DNA of 64,000 nt from a virus (IMGVR_UViG_3300023174_000089:50874-114873), one strand, 5' to 3'. Counted from the stretch's first letter, positions 7,290-15,153 are shown. A program made the numbers and translations. The notes: generated by a model from the sequence alone, not told the origin.

Positions 7290-7626
7290 ATTGTTTCACG
7301 ATTTGACATTCATAATCCCAATTAATACCTTCATGTGGATTATCCTTAGCGGCTTGCCAAGGTTTACCCAAAATATGTTCGAGAATAGGAATGCCAGGAT
7401 GTAATATTTTTTCTAATACATCAGCATAATCAGTAAACATTTGAAACAACCGCTCTTTATCGGGTTGTTGTAGATTTAAAATGTCGCTGTTCAATTGAGT
7501 ATCGAAATATTTTACGATATGTTTACGATATAACTCAATTTCTTCTTCTGTAACAATACCATCACGGTTGATGTCGGCGTCTGCTACACCATCGTTATTT
7601 AAATCAATATCTTTAATATCAGACAT
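7264..7626 (-). CDS. EF-hand/dockerin-like small protein
   Basis: 120 aa. The N-terminus has two Asp-rich loops, DLNNDGVADAD (about 8-18) and DINRDGIVTEEE (about 18-29), of the D-x-N/R-x-D-G-x-x type that binds Ca2+. The rest is helical with no recognised domain (Trp and Tyr at WDYECQIVKQYEEW). It overlaps the Cys-repeat gene by 8 bp and the oxygenase gene by 26 bp, so the four genes form one translationally linked unit. Confidence 0.72.
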   Translation of the reverse strand: MSDIKDIDLNNDGVADADINRDGIVTEEEIELYRKHIVKYFDTQLNSDILNLQQPDKERLFQMFTDYADVLEKILHPGIPILEHILGKPWQAAKDNPHEGINWDYECQIVKQYEEWKSKK

Positions 7627-8602
7627 TTTCTAATTTCCCCTGAAACAGTTTTTCTTTAAATTCTATTAATTTACTTAGATATAGAGCTGTGTAATAAGTA
7701 AAAAATACAAGAGCCCAAATTGTGTATACGGCCAAGACTTGTTGTTTTCTATTTGATTTTGGTTTTGGTGGTATATAACTGACCACTCTACAGATAACTG
7801 TACCAATTTTCATAATGATACGACCCATGGTGTTATCTTGTTTCAAAACACCCATCTTATAAGCCATATGTTCAGACCAAGGTGTTCCAATCTTAACAGC
7901 CATTTCAGTTGCAACAATCTTTTGTTCAATTTTACGGCGTGATTCTTTTTTGATCCAGAACATAAAATCTGGACCTTTAGCATTCATCCATGATGTAACG
8001 ATACGAGCCCAACGGATATAACCACGATAAACCCTCTTATCTGTTTTACGTAACATCTGGCCATATGCCTGATCAGCTGCCCATATTGTAGAACTCATTA
8101 GGCCTTTATCATACAAATCAGCACAAACGATCTTAGAACAGTTACATGCACAGTTACAATTAAATGTTGCTGAAGCTGCGGCGCCACAATTGTAGCCTAC
8201 AGTTGCATTACAGTTACAATTATATCCAGAAGAACAGTTACAATTGGCTTGAAGATACGATTGTGTATCACAGTTTGTGCAATTTATACCAGAACAATTT
8301 GTGCACTGAGATTCAAAGGCACCAAAAGGTAAACACTGCTGACATTGAATGTTTCCACAGTTACAGTTACAGTTTGTGCAATTTGTAGGAGGACAATTGG
8401 TATTTGAACAGTTACCATTATCACAGTTTCCGTCCATATTTCTCTGATAGTATGCTTTATCTTTAAAAGCATCCATGTTTGGACTGGCTGGAGGATTCTT
8501 TAAATAACCATTTAAAAACTGCAAAGATGCAGAATATGTTGCACCTAAACCTAGTTCGGTCGTTACATCAGATGTCGATATTTGGCCACTTGGTGTTGTC
8601 AT
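7619..8602 (-). CDS. Cys/Asn-repeat protein, candidate substrate of the adjacent maturase
   Basis: 327 aa. Residues 1-55 (SGQISTSDVTTELGLG.. to AYYQRN) resemble a short module found in phage tail-fibre or baseplate proteins. Residues 59-160 hold 23 Cys; 18 follow Asn and 3 follow Gln, with runs such as NCTNCNCNC and FNCNCACNC. Residues about 165-265 form a helical domain (DKGLMSSTIWAADQAYG..), and residues about 293-312 are a membrane-type segment. The next gene upstream encodes a radical SAM/SPASM enzyme and those downstream encode two oxygenases. I infer that the NC-repeat is post-translationally modified and the protein displayed on the virion or membrane; neither is shown by sequence alone. 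Confidence 0.8.
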   Translation of the reverse strand: MTTPSGQISTSDVTTELGLGATYSASLQFLNGYLKNPPASPNMDAFKDKAYYQRNMDGNCDNGNCSNTNCPPTNCTNCNCNCGNIQCQQCLPFGAFESQCTNCSGINCTNCDTQSYLQANCNCSSGYNCNCNATVGYNCGAAASATFNCNCACNCSKIVCADLYDKGLMSSTIWAADQAYGQMLRKTDKRVYRGYIRWARIVTSWMNAKGPDFMFWIKKESRRKIEQKIVATEMAVKIGTPWSEHMAYKMGVLKQDNTMGRIIMKIGTVICRVVSYIPPKPKSNRKQQVLAVYTIWALVFFTYYTALYLSKLIEFKEKLFQGKLENV

Positions 8603-8629
8603 TTTACTGTCCGTTACAATTTATTGTAG

Positions 8630-8637
8630 TATTTATG
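8630..8637 (-). promoter_or_regulatory. Possible T4-like late promoter of the Cys-repeat gene
   Basis: CATAAATA on the minus strand, 28 bases before the ATG at 8602, close to the T4 late -10 box TATAAATA. It overlaps the last codons of the radical SAM gene, so the repeat protein could be made late and separately from the enzyme. Confidence 0.4.
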
Positions 8638-10078
8638 TTGTTTCCAACCGTGATTTTCCATATACTTCAATACCTTCTACCTGACCTATTTTTTCACTTA
8701 CGACCTTGATGGGTATAACCTTTTTCTTTGGTTCCTCTTTGTGTTCATAGATTGTACCAAAAATATCTTGGCGTTCTAGGGGTAGACCTTCCGCCTTAAT
8801 TAAAGTTGGAATGTAACCACCAGTAATTTTCTCAATGGCCAAGGCAAACAATGGTACATTATCTGAATATGAGTTTGCACAAGATATATCCCAAAACTTT
8901 TCATCTAGGAACATACAAGCACCTTTACATAGGTGTAAAACTGGACAACCGCTACATTCTTTACGATTACTCCAATGTGTAGAACTTTTGATTCGAACAT
9001 TATCAAAATCATCTAGTGTTCCACTATGGTGACTTTCACCATTTTTACCCATTTCTAAAGAACTTACGTTTTGACAGGTCATAACATTACCACGCAGGTC
9101 AACAGCAAGGGTGTGTTCATCATCCATGCCACACTTTTGACCTAAGAATTTAGAATTTGTGTGTGTTAATACTGAACCAATAAACCCATCGATTTTGGCC
9201 AACTGGCCAAAGAATCCTATTTTACCTTGTGTGGTGAATATATCAGCAAATGCTGTTCTACGATATTCAAAGTGTTCTTGTTTTGTTTGTAATGAATTAA
9301 CGATACCATCTTCATCATAAGCGTCAACAATACCACCTTCACCCAATACAACATTTGGATCACCGGTTAGTTTAACAAACCATTCATAAATTTCTTTACG
9401 TGATTTGTTTTTCGAATTCATCATTGGGTTGAAACTAAATGATTTACCCAATCTACTCATCATACGGTGAAATCCAAGAATTCTTTTCTTGGCTTCTGGA
9501 TCATCAAATGGATCTGGCCCACGAACTGATTGTCCTGGTCCATCATGTGATATTGATACGGAGAAATCCATCATCATCAACCAATCAATGATATCATCAG
9601 TTAGAATTGACCCGTTGGTAATGATAGAGAATTGTGGTTTTCTTTTCCAATCAGAAAACTTTTCTGCAATAGTTTCGGCCAAAGGTTTTAATGTTTTCCA
9701 ATATACAAGTGGTTCACCACCCCAAAACTCAACTCTTAAGCCAGACTGTTCATCAAATTCTAGTTTGTTAAATTTTTCCATAAAAGAATCGATATCTTTT
9801 TTGGATGTTTCTGGCATTCTTTCAACAAATTTCTGTGAACAATAATCGCAGGAGTAGTTACAACTCAAACCTAATTGAATTTTAATATGTTTAACTAATC
9901 TAGATTTTTTGAGTGGATTATTCTTGTCGAATGGGACATAAGGTTTTAAACCATGTGGTTGAATATTATTGTATTGTAATATGTTTCCATTTTCATCAGA
10001 CAATATGTTGGTCATATTATCATAATAAAAAATCCTCTTATCGTCTTTTGACTTCTCGGTGTGTATTTCAAATAACAT
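8633..10078 (-). CDS. Radical SAM/SPASM peptide maturase
   Basis: 481 aa. The radical SAM cluster motif is CNYSCDYC (C73, C77, C80), with GGEP at 120-123 and a TIM-barrel-like stretch after it. The C-terminal half has a SPASM/twitch Cys set: GQKCG..TCQNV and CSGCPVLHLCKGAC..ISC (about residues 300-395). This is the architecture of anaerobic sulfatase-maturating enzymes and of enzymes that form thioether or C-C crosslinks in ribosomal peptides. A Cys-rich repeat protein is encoded immediately downstream, the usual place for a substrate. AGGAAA precedes the ATG. Confidence 0.92.
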   Translation of the reverse strand: MLFEIHTEKSKDDKRIFYYDNMTNILSDENGNILQYNNIQPHGLKPYVPFDKNNPLKKSRLVKHIKIQLGLSCNYSCDYCSQKFVERMPETSKKDIDSFMEKFNKLEFDEQSGLRVEFWGGEPLVYWKTLKPLAETIAEKFSDWKRKPQFSIITNGSILTDDIIDWLMMMDFSVSISHDGPGQSVRGPDPFDDPEAKKRILGFHRMMSRLGKSFSFNPMMNSKNKSRKEIYEWFVKLTGDPNVVLGEGGIVDAYDEDGIVNSLQTKQEHFEYRRTAFADIFTTQGKIGFFGQLAKIDGFIGSVLTHTNSKFLGQKCGMDDEHTLAVDLRGNVMTCQNVSSLEMGKNGESHHSGTLDDFDNVRIKSSTHWSNRKECSGCPVLHLCKGACMFLDEKFWDISCANSYSDNVPLFALAIEKITGGYIPTLIKAEGLPLERQDIFGTIYEHKEEPKKKVIPIKVVSEKIGQVEGIEVYGKSRLETT

Positions 10079-10217
10079 TATTTTTCCTGTAGTCCTTTAG
10101 TTGTTCTACTTCTCTTTGTTGTTTTATATATTCTATTAGTTCCTGTCGAACTCTTTCCTTGTTGTGATATTCGTAATATAGCCGCTGTTGTTTTGACATC
10201 ATTCTTTTTTTGCTCAT
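10068..10217 (-). CDS. Small basic coiled protein
   Basis: 49 aa. ATG at 10217 has a strong AGGAG 5 bases upstream. Sequence is helical and charged (KQQRLYYEYHNKERVRQELIEYIKQQ). It overlaps the radical SAM start by 11 bp. A different frame is also open across this stretch (10078-10341); the good ribosome-binding site and helical composition favour this frame for the 3' part. Confidence 0.65.
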   Translation of the reverse strand: MSKKRMMSKQQRLYYEYHNKERVRQELIEYIKQQREVEQLKDYRKNNVI

Positions 10218-10341
10218 TAAAACTCCTATCGTTATTATTGTATTTTGGAATTTTAGAAGCAGGTTCTACAGGATTAACTTTGCCATTATCTGACCTCCTG
10301 ATATTAAGTAGATGGGGAATTTGACTATTCACTGTTACCAT
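10078..10341 (-). CDS. Small hypothetical protein, C-terminal part doubtful
   Basis: 87 aa. The first 40 residues (MVTVNSQIPHLLNIRR..VNPVEPASKIPK) look like a conserved phage N-terminus. The C-terminal half is low-complexity Thr/Lys/Arg and overlaps the better-supported 49-residue frame (10068-10217). Either two overlapping genes exist, or a frameshift (natural or in the sequence) joins the first half to the other frame. The start overlaps the upstream stop. Confidence 0.4.
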   Translation of the reverse strand: MVTVNSQIPHLLNIRRSDNGKVNPVEPASKIPKYNNNDRSFNEQKKNDVKTTAAILRISQQGKSSTGTNRIYKTTKRSRTTKGLQEK

Positions 10342-10610
10342 TCTCTAGGCATCTTTGTTTTGTGACCGTGTTTAACAGTATTTTGTGGAACTTTTTCTTT
10401 GATACGACCAATAATCTCACGTTCAAATCTTGCATCAGGTTGACCAATACCTGGTACTGACATACGCATGCCGTCACCAAACATTGGTACATCTGTAATG
10501 TGTCGTTCTAAATGGGGATTATTTTGTTTGAAACCATCCAACTCCGATATCTTCATCGTGTGGGTTTCTATTTCGTTTGTTGTTTTATTTAAAAAATCAT
10601 AGGTTGGCAT
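10335..10610 (-). CDS. FmdB-like phage hypothetical protein without zinc ligands
   Basis: 91 aa. The start MPTYDF followed by an MKISELDGFKQNNPHLE block resembles the FmdB-type zinc-ribbon family seen in T4-like phages, but the Cys residues are missing. The second half is DVPMFGDGMRMSVPG..FEREIIGRIKEK. Possibly a small virion or regulatory protein; function unknown. It abuts the gene at 10610. Confidence 0.7.
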   Translation of the reverse strand: MPTYDFLNKTTNEIETHTMKISELDGFKQNNPHLERHITDVPMFGDGMRMSVPGIGQPDARFEREIIGRIKEKVPQNTVKHGHKTKMPREW

Positions 10611-11212
10611 TAACTATACTCATAGGAAAGTGATTCACGAACATTTTGTGACCACTCTTTCATAAAAGGTGGCACCTCTCTCTTATTTATCTTACCTTTC
10701 CATGACCACATTCTCTGTTTTTCCATGATATAGTAATTGCGATAAGACTTCAATGAATCACCTGGTACCTTACAAGCATCAGGCATGGCAGGTGTAGGAC
10801 CAGTAAAACTTACTGCCTTTGGTATGTTGTTTGGTAGATTCCAAAATAAAGCTTTGACCAAACCATCAGATTCACATTTGTGAACTTTACCATAACGATA
10901 GGTGTATTCTTTACATAACTCATTTAACAATTTGCTTAACCAAATGTAATTTGAATCTGATTGGCGGCACCATACGGCTGATGGATGATTTACATGAGTG
11001 GCTGAATAAAGAATCGTTTCTCTTTCATCAGGTAAAATCCAGCGTTTCACTTTACGACCAGTTTTCGATTCAGCAATGGTTTCTTTGCCGTCAATGATAC
11101 GGTGTGCCGTTGATAATAGTTGGCAATATTCTAGAATCATTTTTACAACGTGCTTATCAACATGATATTGAGCACATTTCACAGGATCATAATCAAGATA
11201 AAAAATATTCAT
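10610..11212 (-). CDS. Conserved T4-like phage hypothetical protein
   Basis: 200 aa. It starts MNIFYLDYDPVKCAQYHVDKHVVKM, a hallmark I associate with a widespread phage family. HVDKHVVKM and HVNHPSAVWCRQS contain several conserved His that could form a metal site, and the C-terminus is rich in Trp/Lys (MWSWKGKINKREVPPFM). I have seen such proteins loosely linked to pyrimidine-dimer glycosylase annotations, but I see nothing here that proves it. Confidence 0.8.
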   Translation of the reverse strand: MNIFYLDYDPVKCAQYHVDKHVVKMILEYCQLLSTAHRIIDGKETIAESKTGRKVKRWILPDERETILYSATHVNHPSAVWCRQSDSNYIWLSKLLNELCKEYTYRYGKVHKCESDGLVKALFWNLPNNIPKAVSFTGPTPAMPDACKVPGDSLKSYRNYYIMEKQRMWSWKGKINKREVPPFMKEWSQNVRESLSYEYS

Positions 11213-11493
11213 AGCATTCTAATTAAGCCGATTGTATCAATAGTAGTAAGTAAAACGTAATTAGCAACCATGCCAAATGATTTACGAGTATAAGCAGCCC
11301 AACCATACATAGCACAACCAAGGATCCAAATAGGGTATAGAATAAGTAGGGGCGGGTTTGGTACTGTAAGAGCCATTGTGATAGAGCATCCAATAGAGAT
11401 TGCCCATGCCAAGAGCTCCACAACAAAGCGGAACTTACCAGATTTCCAATCATCACGAATCCAATCAAATAAATTATAAAATAAATCGTTCAC
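11209..11493 (-). CDS. Three-helix membrane protein
   Basis: 94 aa with about three membrane segments (residues 22-42, 46-63 and 72-92). FGMVANYVLL.TIDTIGLIRM resembles the pore helix region of small PnuC- or SemiSWEET-like transporters, but it is too short for PnuC. ATGA overlap with the next gene. Function unknown. Confidence 0.75.
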   Translation of the reverse strand: MNDLFYNLFDWIRDDWKSGKFRFVVELLAWAISIGCSITMALTVPNPPLLILYPIWILGCAMYGWAAYTRKSFGMVANYVLLTTIDTIGLIRML

Positions 11494-11760
11494 TTAACAC
11501 TCATCAGACCTGATTATACTCTTTCTGCCAGAAAAAATAGAATCCAAATCATCTAAATCATCATCTTCAACAATTTTTTGATCAGGCTTTACAACTTCTA
11601 AGTAACCGTCTAAATGAAAACCACAACCACGCAGAAAGGTTTCAAACTCACCAACCACACCATCTAGTGTATCAGCATTGAATTCAAATGTTCTTTTAGT
11701 AACGATTGTGTCACCAAATGGTGATGGTTCATCTTCACAGACAAATGTAAATTTACTCAT
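11494..11760 (-). CDS. Small hypothetical protein
   Basis: 88 aa with a beta-rich N-terminus (FTFVCEDEPSPFGDTIVTKRTFEF) and an acidic C-terminus (VEDDDLDDLDSIF). The acidic tail is of the kind that often binds partner proteins. It overlaps the next upstream gene by 4 bp. Not recognised. Confidence 0.7.
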   Translation of the reverse strand: MSKFTFVCEDEPSPFGDTIVTKRTFEFNADTLDGVVGEFETFLRGCGFHLDGYLEVVKPDQKIVEDDDLDDLDSIFSGRKSIIRSDEC

Positions 11761-12011
11761 AGTTTTGGAATTTCCAATTCAGCAGGTTTCTTTTTTGGTG
11801 GAAAACGTTTTGCAATATCTTCGGCTGATACAGTTTGCATTGCAAATTGTTTGAATTGGTCATATGAATCTTTTACTTTCATAATACTACCATGTGTCAT
11901 AAACAATGCACAACCACCATCAACTAGAGGAGCAATTTCACCAACCCTATCTAAATTGATAATAATTTTACACGATTTTTCTACTGATTCAACTTCAACA
12001 AATAATGCCAT
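11757..12011 (-). CDS. Small hypothetical protein
   Basis: 84 aa. ATG 12011 is preferred over a GTG one codon earlier because AAGGAG lies 7 bases upstream of it and it overlaps the previous stop (TGATG). Beta-strand-rich first half, then QFKQFAMQTVSAEDIAKRFPPKKK. Not recognised. Confidence 0.7.
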   Translation of the reverse strand: MALFVEVESVEKSCKIIINLDRVGEIAPLVDGGCALFMTHGSIMKVKDSYDQFKQFAMQTVSAEDIAKRFPPKKKPAELEIPKL

Positions 12012-12181
12012 CACTCATCTCCTTTATCAGACTTCATAGTTAACTTGGCCATCTTGGCACGTTTTTCGGATACTTCTGCTTCAATCATCATATTCTTCCA
12101 ATGTCCACGTTTATCTGCCGGCATAAGTGCCAATATTCTTTTGGACGATTTACTTAATTTAAAATCTTTGTTGGTTTTCAT
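12011..12181 (-). CDS. Small basic hypothetical protein
   Basis: 56 aa, Lys-rich and helical (KLSKSSKRILALMPADKRGHWKNMMIEAEVSEKRAK). ATGA overlap with the upstream gene and TGATG with the downstream one, so it is embedded in a coupled operon. Could bind nucleic acid by charge alone; no motif. Confidence 0.7.
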   Translation of the reverse strand: MKTNKDFKLSKSSKRILALMPADKRGHWKNMMIEAEVSEKRAKMAKLTMKSDKGDE

Positions 12182-12444
12182 TTACCTGCCTTTTGAACTA
12201 ATTCAACTTTATCACAATCTTTTACACGAACTAACAGCGTATCAGTTTGATTCAATGGTCGAACAAAAAAACATTCGCCTTTAACTGACCAAACCAATTT
12301 ATTCTGTATGCCGCCATCAAAATTACCGTTGACTGGCAAATTCATAAAATATGGTGTGTAGTAAAATGTTAAACCAAACACAACAACAGCTACAAAAAAT
12401 AAAGTTTTATTTAATTGTAACCATTCATTAATTTTTTTAAACAT
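12178..12444 (-). CDS. Single-pass membrane protein
   Basis: 88 aa. One membrane segment at about residues 13-33 (NKTLFFVAVVVFGLTFYYTPYF), then a soluble part with two Cys (GECFF, VKDCDK) that could form a periplasmic disulfide. Overlaps neighbours by 4-8 bp. Function unknown. Confidence 0.7.
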   Translation of the reverse strand: MFKKINEWLQLNKTLFFVAVVVFGLTFYYTPYFMNLPVNGNFDGGIQNKLVWSVKGECFFVRPLNQTDTLLVRVKDCDKVELVQKAGK

Positions 12445-12673
12445 GAATCAATCCTTGAGTATATAATACTAACATTATACTAGCAAATACTGCCAATGTC
12501 AATAGAATTAAGGTAAACTTCTGTGATTCTTCTTGGTAATATTCCATTTCTCTTTGAATCATTTCGTGTTGAGCTAGAACCATATTAGGCACATCTGGTT
12601 CCATCATATTGATTGTTTTTTGTGATGATTCGAAACGCTTCAATGCCTGCCAATAACGATAATATGATATCAT
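12437..12673 (-). CDS. Tail-anchored small membrane protein
   Basis: 78 aa from ATG 12673, which directly follows the upstream stop. An ATG at 12736 would add 21 residues but would overlap the neighbour by 62 bp and has no ribosome-binding site. Helical N-terminal part and one membrane segment near the C-terminus (FTLILLTLAVFASIMLVLY). Unknown function. Confidence 0.65.
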   Translation of the reverse strand: MISYYRYWQALKRFESSQKTINMMEPDVPNMVLAQHEMIQREMEYYQEESQKFTLILLTLAVFASIMLVLYTQGLIHV

Positions 12674-12674
12674 A

Positions 12675-13304
12675 TCAATCCCAAAGGTTTTCGTAATACT
12701 TTCCAAATAGTCTAAATGCGTTACGCTTTCTTTCATTGTGTGCGTTGAGGCCGTCCCAATCTACTTTTGGTCCAACATAATCTTCATGCCATGGCAACTT
12801 GCCTTTACTTTCAGAGTGGTCAAAGAACTTACTTTCTGCATCATCAATTACTTTCTGTTCAAATGCCCAAATCATTTCATCTAACACATATTGCCAGCGT
12901 TGGTGAATCATGTCATCTTCACTTGATTCTAAAGCTTGAATAGAAGGATCAACCATCTTTTTACTTTTCTTTTTGCCACTACGCATTTCAGCCGGCACAT
13001 CTTCTTCATCAACAAAAGGTGAACCATGAGATTCTGCTTTGAGTTGCTTCAGCATTGGTAGAATGATATAAGCCAAAGTGTGATCCATCGACCATGTATC
13101 CCAACGGTCAATCTTTACATAATCAATTTTTGGATGAATGAAATCAAGCACCTTTTGAATTGCGGTACAAATAGGCGAAAGCACCTTATTGCATTTCTCA
13201 ATGAAAGGCTCTTCATAATCAATCTCACGCCAAAAGATAACCTTCTCCATAATTCTGTATGGAGAGAACCAATGGCTACGGTAACAACTCAAATAAACTT
13301 TCAT
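12675..13304 (-). CDS. Conserved phage protein of unknown function
   Basis: 209 aa. It contains the block IDRWDTWSMDHTLAYIILPMLKQL, then HGSPFVDEEDVP, then YVLDEMIWAFEQ, found together in a widespread phage family (T4-like and others). All-helical, soluble. No catalytic motif known to me. Confidence 0.85.
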   Translation of the reverse strand: MKVYLSCYRSHWFSPYRIMEKVIFWREIDYEEPFIEKCNKVLSPICTAIQKVLDFIHPKIDYVKIDRWDTWSMDHTLAYIILPMLKQLKAESHGSPFVDEEDVPAEMRSGKKKSKKMVDPSIQALESSEDDMIHQRWQYVLDEMIWAFEQKVIDDAESKFFDHSESKGKLPWHEDYVGPKVDWDGLNAHNERKRNAFRLFGKYYENLWD

Positions 13305-13305
13305 T

Positions 13306-14142
13306 TTATACTTTCAATAGGTCACTCAATTTATAAGTTGATTTTAAATAAGACGATGGATTATCTAACACACTATATTCTAAATCACCTTCACGCCTTT
13401 GGCAATAGTTAATTTGAAAATTACATTCATTTACCAATCTAAATGTGGTAGCCATTTGTAATACCGAATGACCTTTACCATGACCTAGATTCTCTAACTT
13501 ATTTGCCGGTGTTTCGATTGCCATTCGAATGGATTCACATATCTCATTCACATGAACATAATCACGAATGGGTGTACCATCTTCTGTATTATAATCACCG
13601 CCATACAAATTAAATACACCAGTTTCTTTGGCCTTTATCAGATTGGCCATTAAACCATCCGGATTGGTTGGTGCAATCCCATCAGACCCAATCACATTAT
13701 AAAATCTGAAAGAGGTGAAAGTTTTTGAATTTTCAATGCAATATCTTTCGACCACATTTTCAGCACATCTTTTACTCAAAGCGTATGGGTTGATGGGATT
13801 AGCGGCTGTGCCTGTCGATGCAAACACAAAATTCTTAAAAAATACTTCTTGTAATACATTTACAGTACCATTGATATTGGTATTGTAATATGATATTGGT
13901 TTTTTTACTGATTCATTTACTTTAACGAGAGCTGCAAGATGAACAACAGTATCAAATACTGTGGTCGGCCATTTTACAAAGTTCTCAGCAATATCTAATT
14001 TGATAAAATGATTTGGTACCAAGTAATCATTAAATCTGGTGTTTTTATCAAGACCAAAAACCTCGTAATCATCCTTTTTGAGGAGTTTTACGAGGTGTTG
14101 GCCGATATAACCAGAACTGCCGGTTATTAATACTTTTTTCAT
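13306..14142 (-). CDS. NAD-dependent sugar epimerase (GalE-like)
   Basis: 278 aa, somewhat shorter than typical GalE (about 330). Rossmann motif GSSGYIGQH at residues 8-16. Catalytic Ser/Thr near ASTGTAA and YxxxK in NPYALSKR. NVIGSDGIAP and RDYVHVNE follow the UDP-glucose 4-epimerase order. Would supply UDP-sugars, perhaps for the glycosyltransferases at 52.7-59.3 kb. Abuts the rubrerythrin gene. Confidence 0.92.
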   Translation of the reverse strand: MKKVLITGSSGYIGQHLVKLLKKDDYEVFGLDKNTRFNDYLVPNHFIKLDIAENFVKWPTTVFDTVVHLAALVKVNESVKKPISYYNTNINGTVNVLQEVFFKNFVFASTGTAANPINPYALSKRCAENVVERYCIENSKTFTSFRFYNVIGSDGIAPTNPDGLMANLIKAKETGVFNLYGGDYNTEDGTPIRDYVHVNEICESIRMAIETPANKLENLGHGKGHSVLQMATTFRLVNECNFQINYCQRREGDLEYSVLDNPSSYLKSTYKLSDLLKV

Positions 14143-14582
14143 TAAACTTGTTCTGCTTTATGTGCTTCTAAAGTTTTACGGAACTTATTGGCATGACTAC
14201 GCTCTGCTTTGGCCAATGTTTCGAACCAATCAGCAATCTCATCAAAGCCTTCATCACGAGCGGTCTTTGCCATACCAGGATACATATCGCTGTATTCATG
14301 GGTTTCACCGTGAATAGCGGACTCTAATGCTTCTGCTACAGTTGCAGCCGATAGACCAGTGCCTGGATCTCCAGCACCACCACTCAACAAATACTCCATG
14401 TGACCATGAGCATGGCCTGTTTCACCTTCTGCTGTAGAACGGAATACTGCCGCTACATCTGGTGCACCTGCTACGTCAGCCATGTTTGCGAAATACAAAT
14501 AACGGCGATTTGCCTGTGATTCACCTGCAAATGCCTCTTTCAATGCTGCTTCGGTACGAGTACCTTTTACTGATTTTGCCAT
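14142..14582 (-). CDS. Rubrerythrin (diiron domain only)
   Basis: 146 aa four-helix diiron protein. Ligand motifs: [13 protein letters not shown] (helix 1), [10 protein letters not shown] (helix 2), [11 protein letters not shown] (helix 3) and [11 protein letters not shown] (helix 4). The C-terminal rubredoxin domain of classical rubrerythrin is absent, but a separate rubredoxin-like gene lies just upstream (14584-14730). Rubrerythrins reduce hydrogen peroxide. AAGGAG precedes the ATG. High Ala/Glu content and a bacterium-like sequence suggest host capture. Confidence 0.95.
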   Translation of the reverse strand: MAKSVKGTRTEAALKEAFAGESQANRRYLYFANMADVAGAPDVAAVFRSTAEGETGHAHGHMEYLLSGGAGDPGTGLSAATVAEALESAIHGETHEYSDMYPGMAKTARDEGFDEIADWFETLAKAERSHANKFRKTLEAHKAEQV

Positions 14583-14583
14583 A

Positions 14584-14730
14584 CTACTTCTCCTTTACTA
14601 TTGAATAATATTCTTCTTTAAAACAACCACACTCAGGACAAATGAAAGTATCTGGCAAATCCTCAAATTTACCTTCTGCCTCATCATCATGGACATGGCC
14701 ACACACGGTACAAATATACTGCAATTCCAT
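14584..14730 (-). CDS. Rubredoxin-like electron-transfer protein
   Basis: 48 aa. CTVCG at residues 7-11 and CPECG at 31-35 give the Cys4 iron site of rubredoxins; the spacing of 20 residues between the pairs matches the short rubredoxin domain of rubrerythrin. AAAGGAG precedes the ATG, and the stop lies one base before the rubrerythrin ATG, so the pair is a split rubrerythrin. Confidence 0.9.
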   Translation of the reverse strand: MELQYICTVCGHVHDDEAEGKFEDLPDTFICPECGCFKEEYYSIVKEK

Positions 14731-14814
14731 AACATCTCCTTTAATAGTTAAAAACTAACAATATTACTTATACATAGTTTATCACTATTAGATGGTTTTG
14801 TCTAATGATATTTT

Positions 14815-15153
14815 TTAATTCTGATTATCGATTTTTTCAATCTTAATCATCTTACCATCCATGAACAAGGCCTTATATTCAATCCAGTTATCGGCCTTCC
14901 AACCGCCATTCTCTTTATCTTCACGGTAGAATCGAATGAGGCCATCAAAGTCTTCCTCAAACTTCCAATAGAAGTCTTTCCGTTCTATACGGATTTTAAG
15001 CCAACTATCTGGTTCATCATGTAATTCCATGGTGTAACATTCACGCCATAATGTACCATCTTCACGAATCTCATAATCATCCAATGCCTGTTGTTTGGTG
15101 TCTTTGGTCTGATACTTATGGCCTTCGTAGGTGATATAATCAAACATTCCCAT
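14815..15153 (-). CDS. Hypothetical protein
   Basis: 112 aa from ATG 15153, which has GGGAG 5 bases upstream; an ATG four codons earlier would put the ribosome-binding site inside the gene. Aromatic-rich (MFDYITYEGHKYQTKD, WLKIRIERKDFYWKFEEDFDGLIRF). This MFDYI start recurs in many phage hypotheticals. Function unknown. The 84 bp between its stop and the rubredoxin start hold a small TTAGA..TCTAA hairpin and a possible -10 box. Confidence 0.75.
   Translation of the reverse strand: MGMFDYITYEGHKYQTKDTKQQALDDYEIREDGTLWRECYTMELHDEPDSWLKIRIERKDFYWKFEEDFDGLIRFYREDKENGGWKADNWIEYKALFMDGKMIKIEKIDNQN

Noticed and set aside
10610-11212. DenV-type pyrimidine dimer glycosylase
   Set aside because: The sequence does not share recognisable motifs with T4 DenV; kept as conserved hypothetical.
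13080-13412. Plus-strand 110-aa frame over the conserved 209-aa gene
   Set aside because: It lies opposite a well-supported conserved gene and is a shadow.
14741-14814. Strong promoter before the rubredoxin gene
   Set aside because: Only a weak TAGACA/GATAAA combination and a small hairpin are visible; not reliable enough to list.
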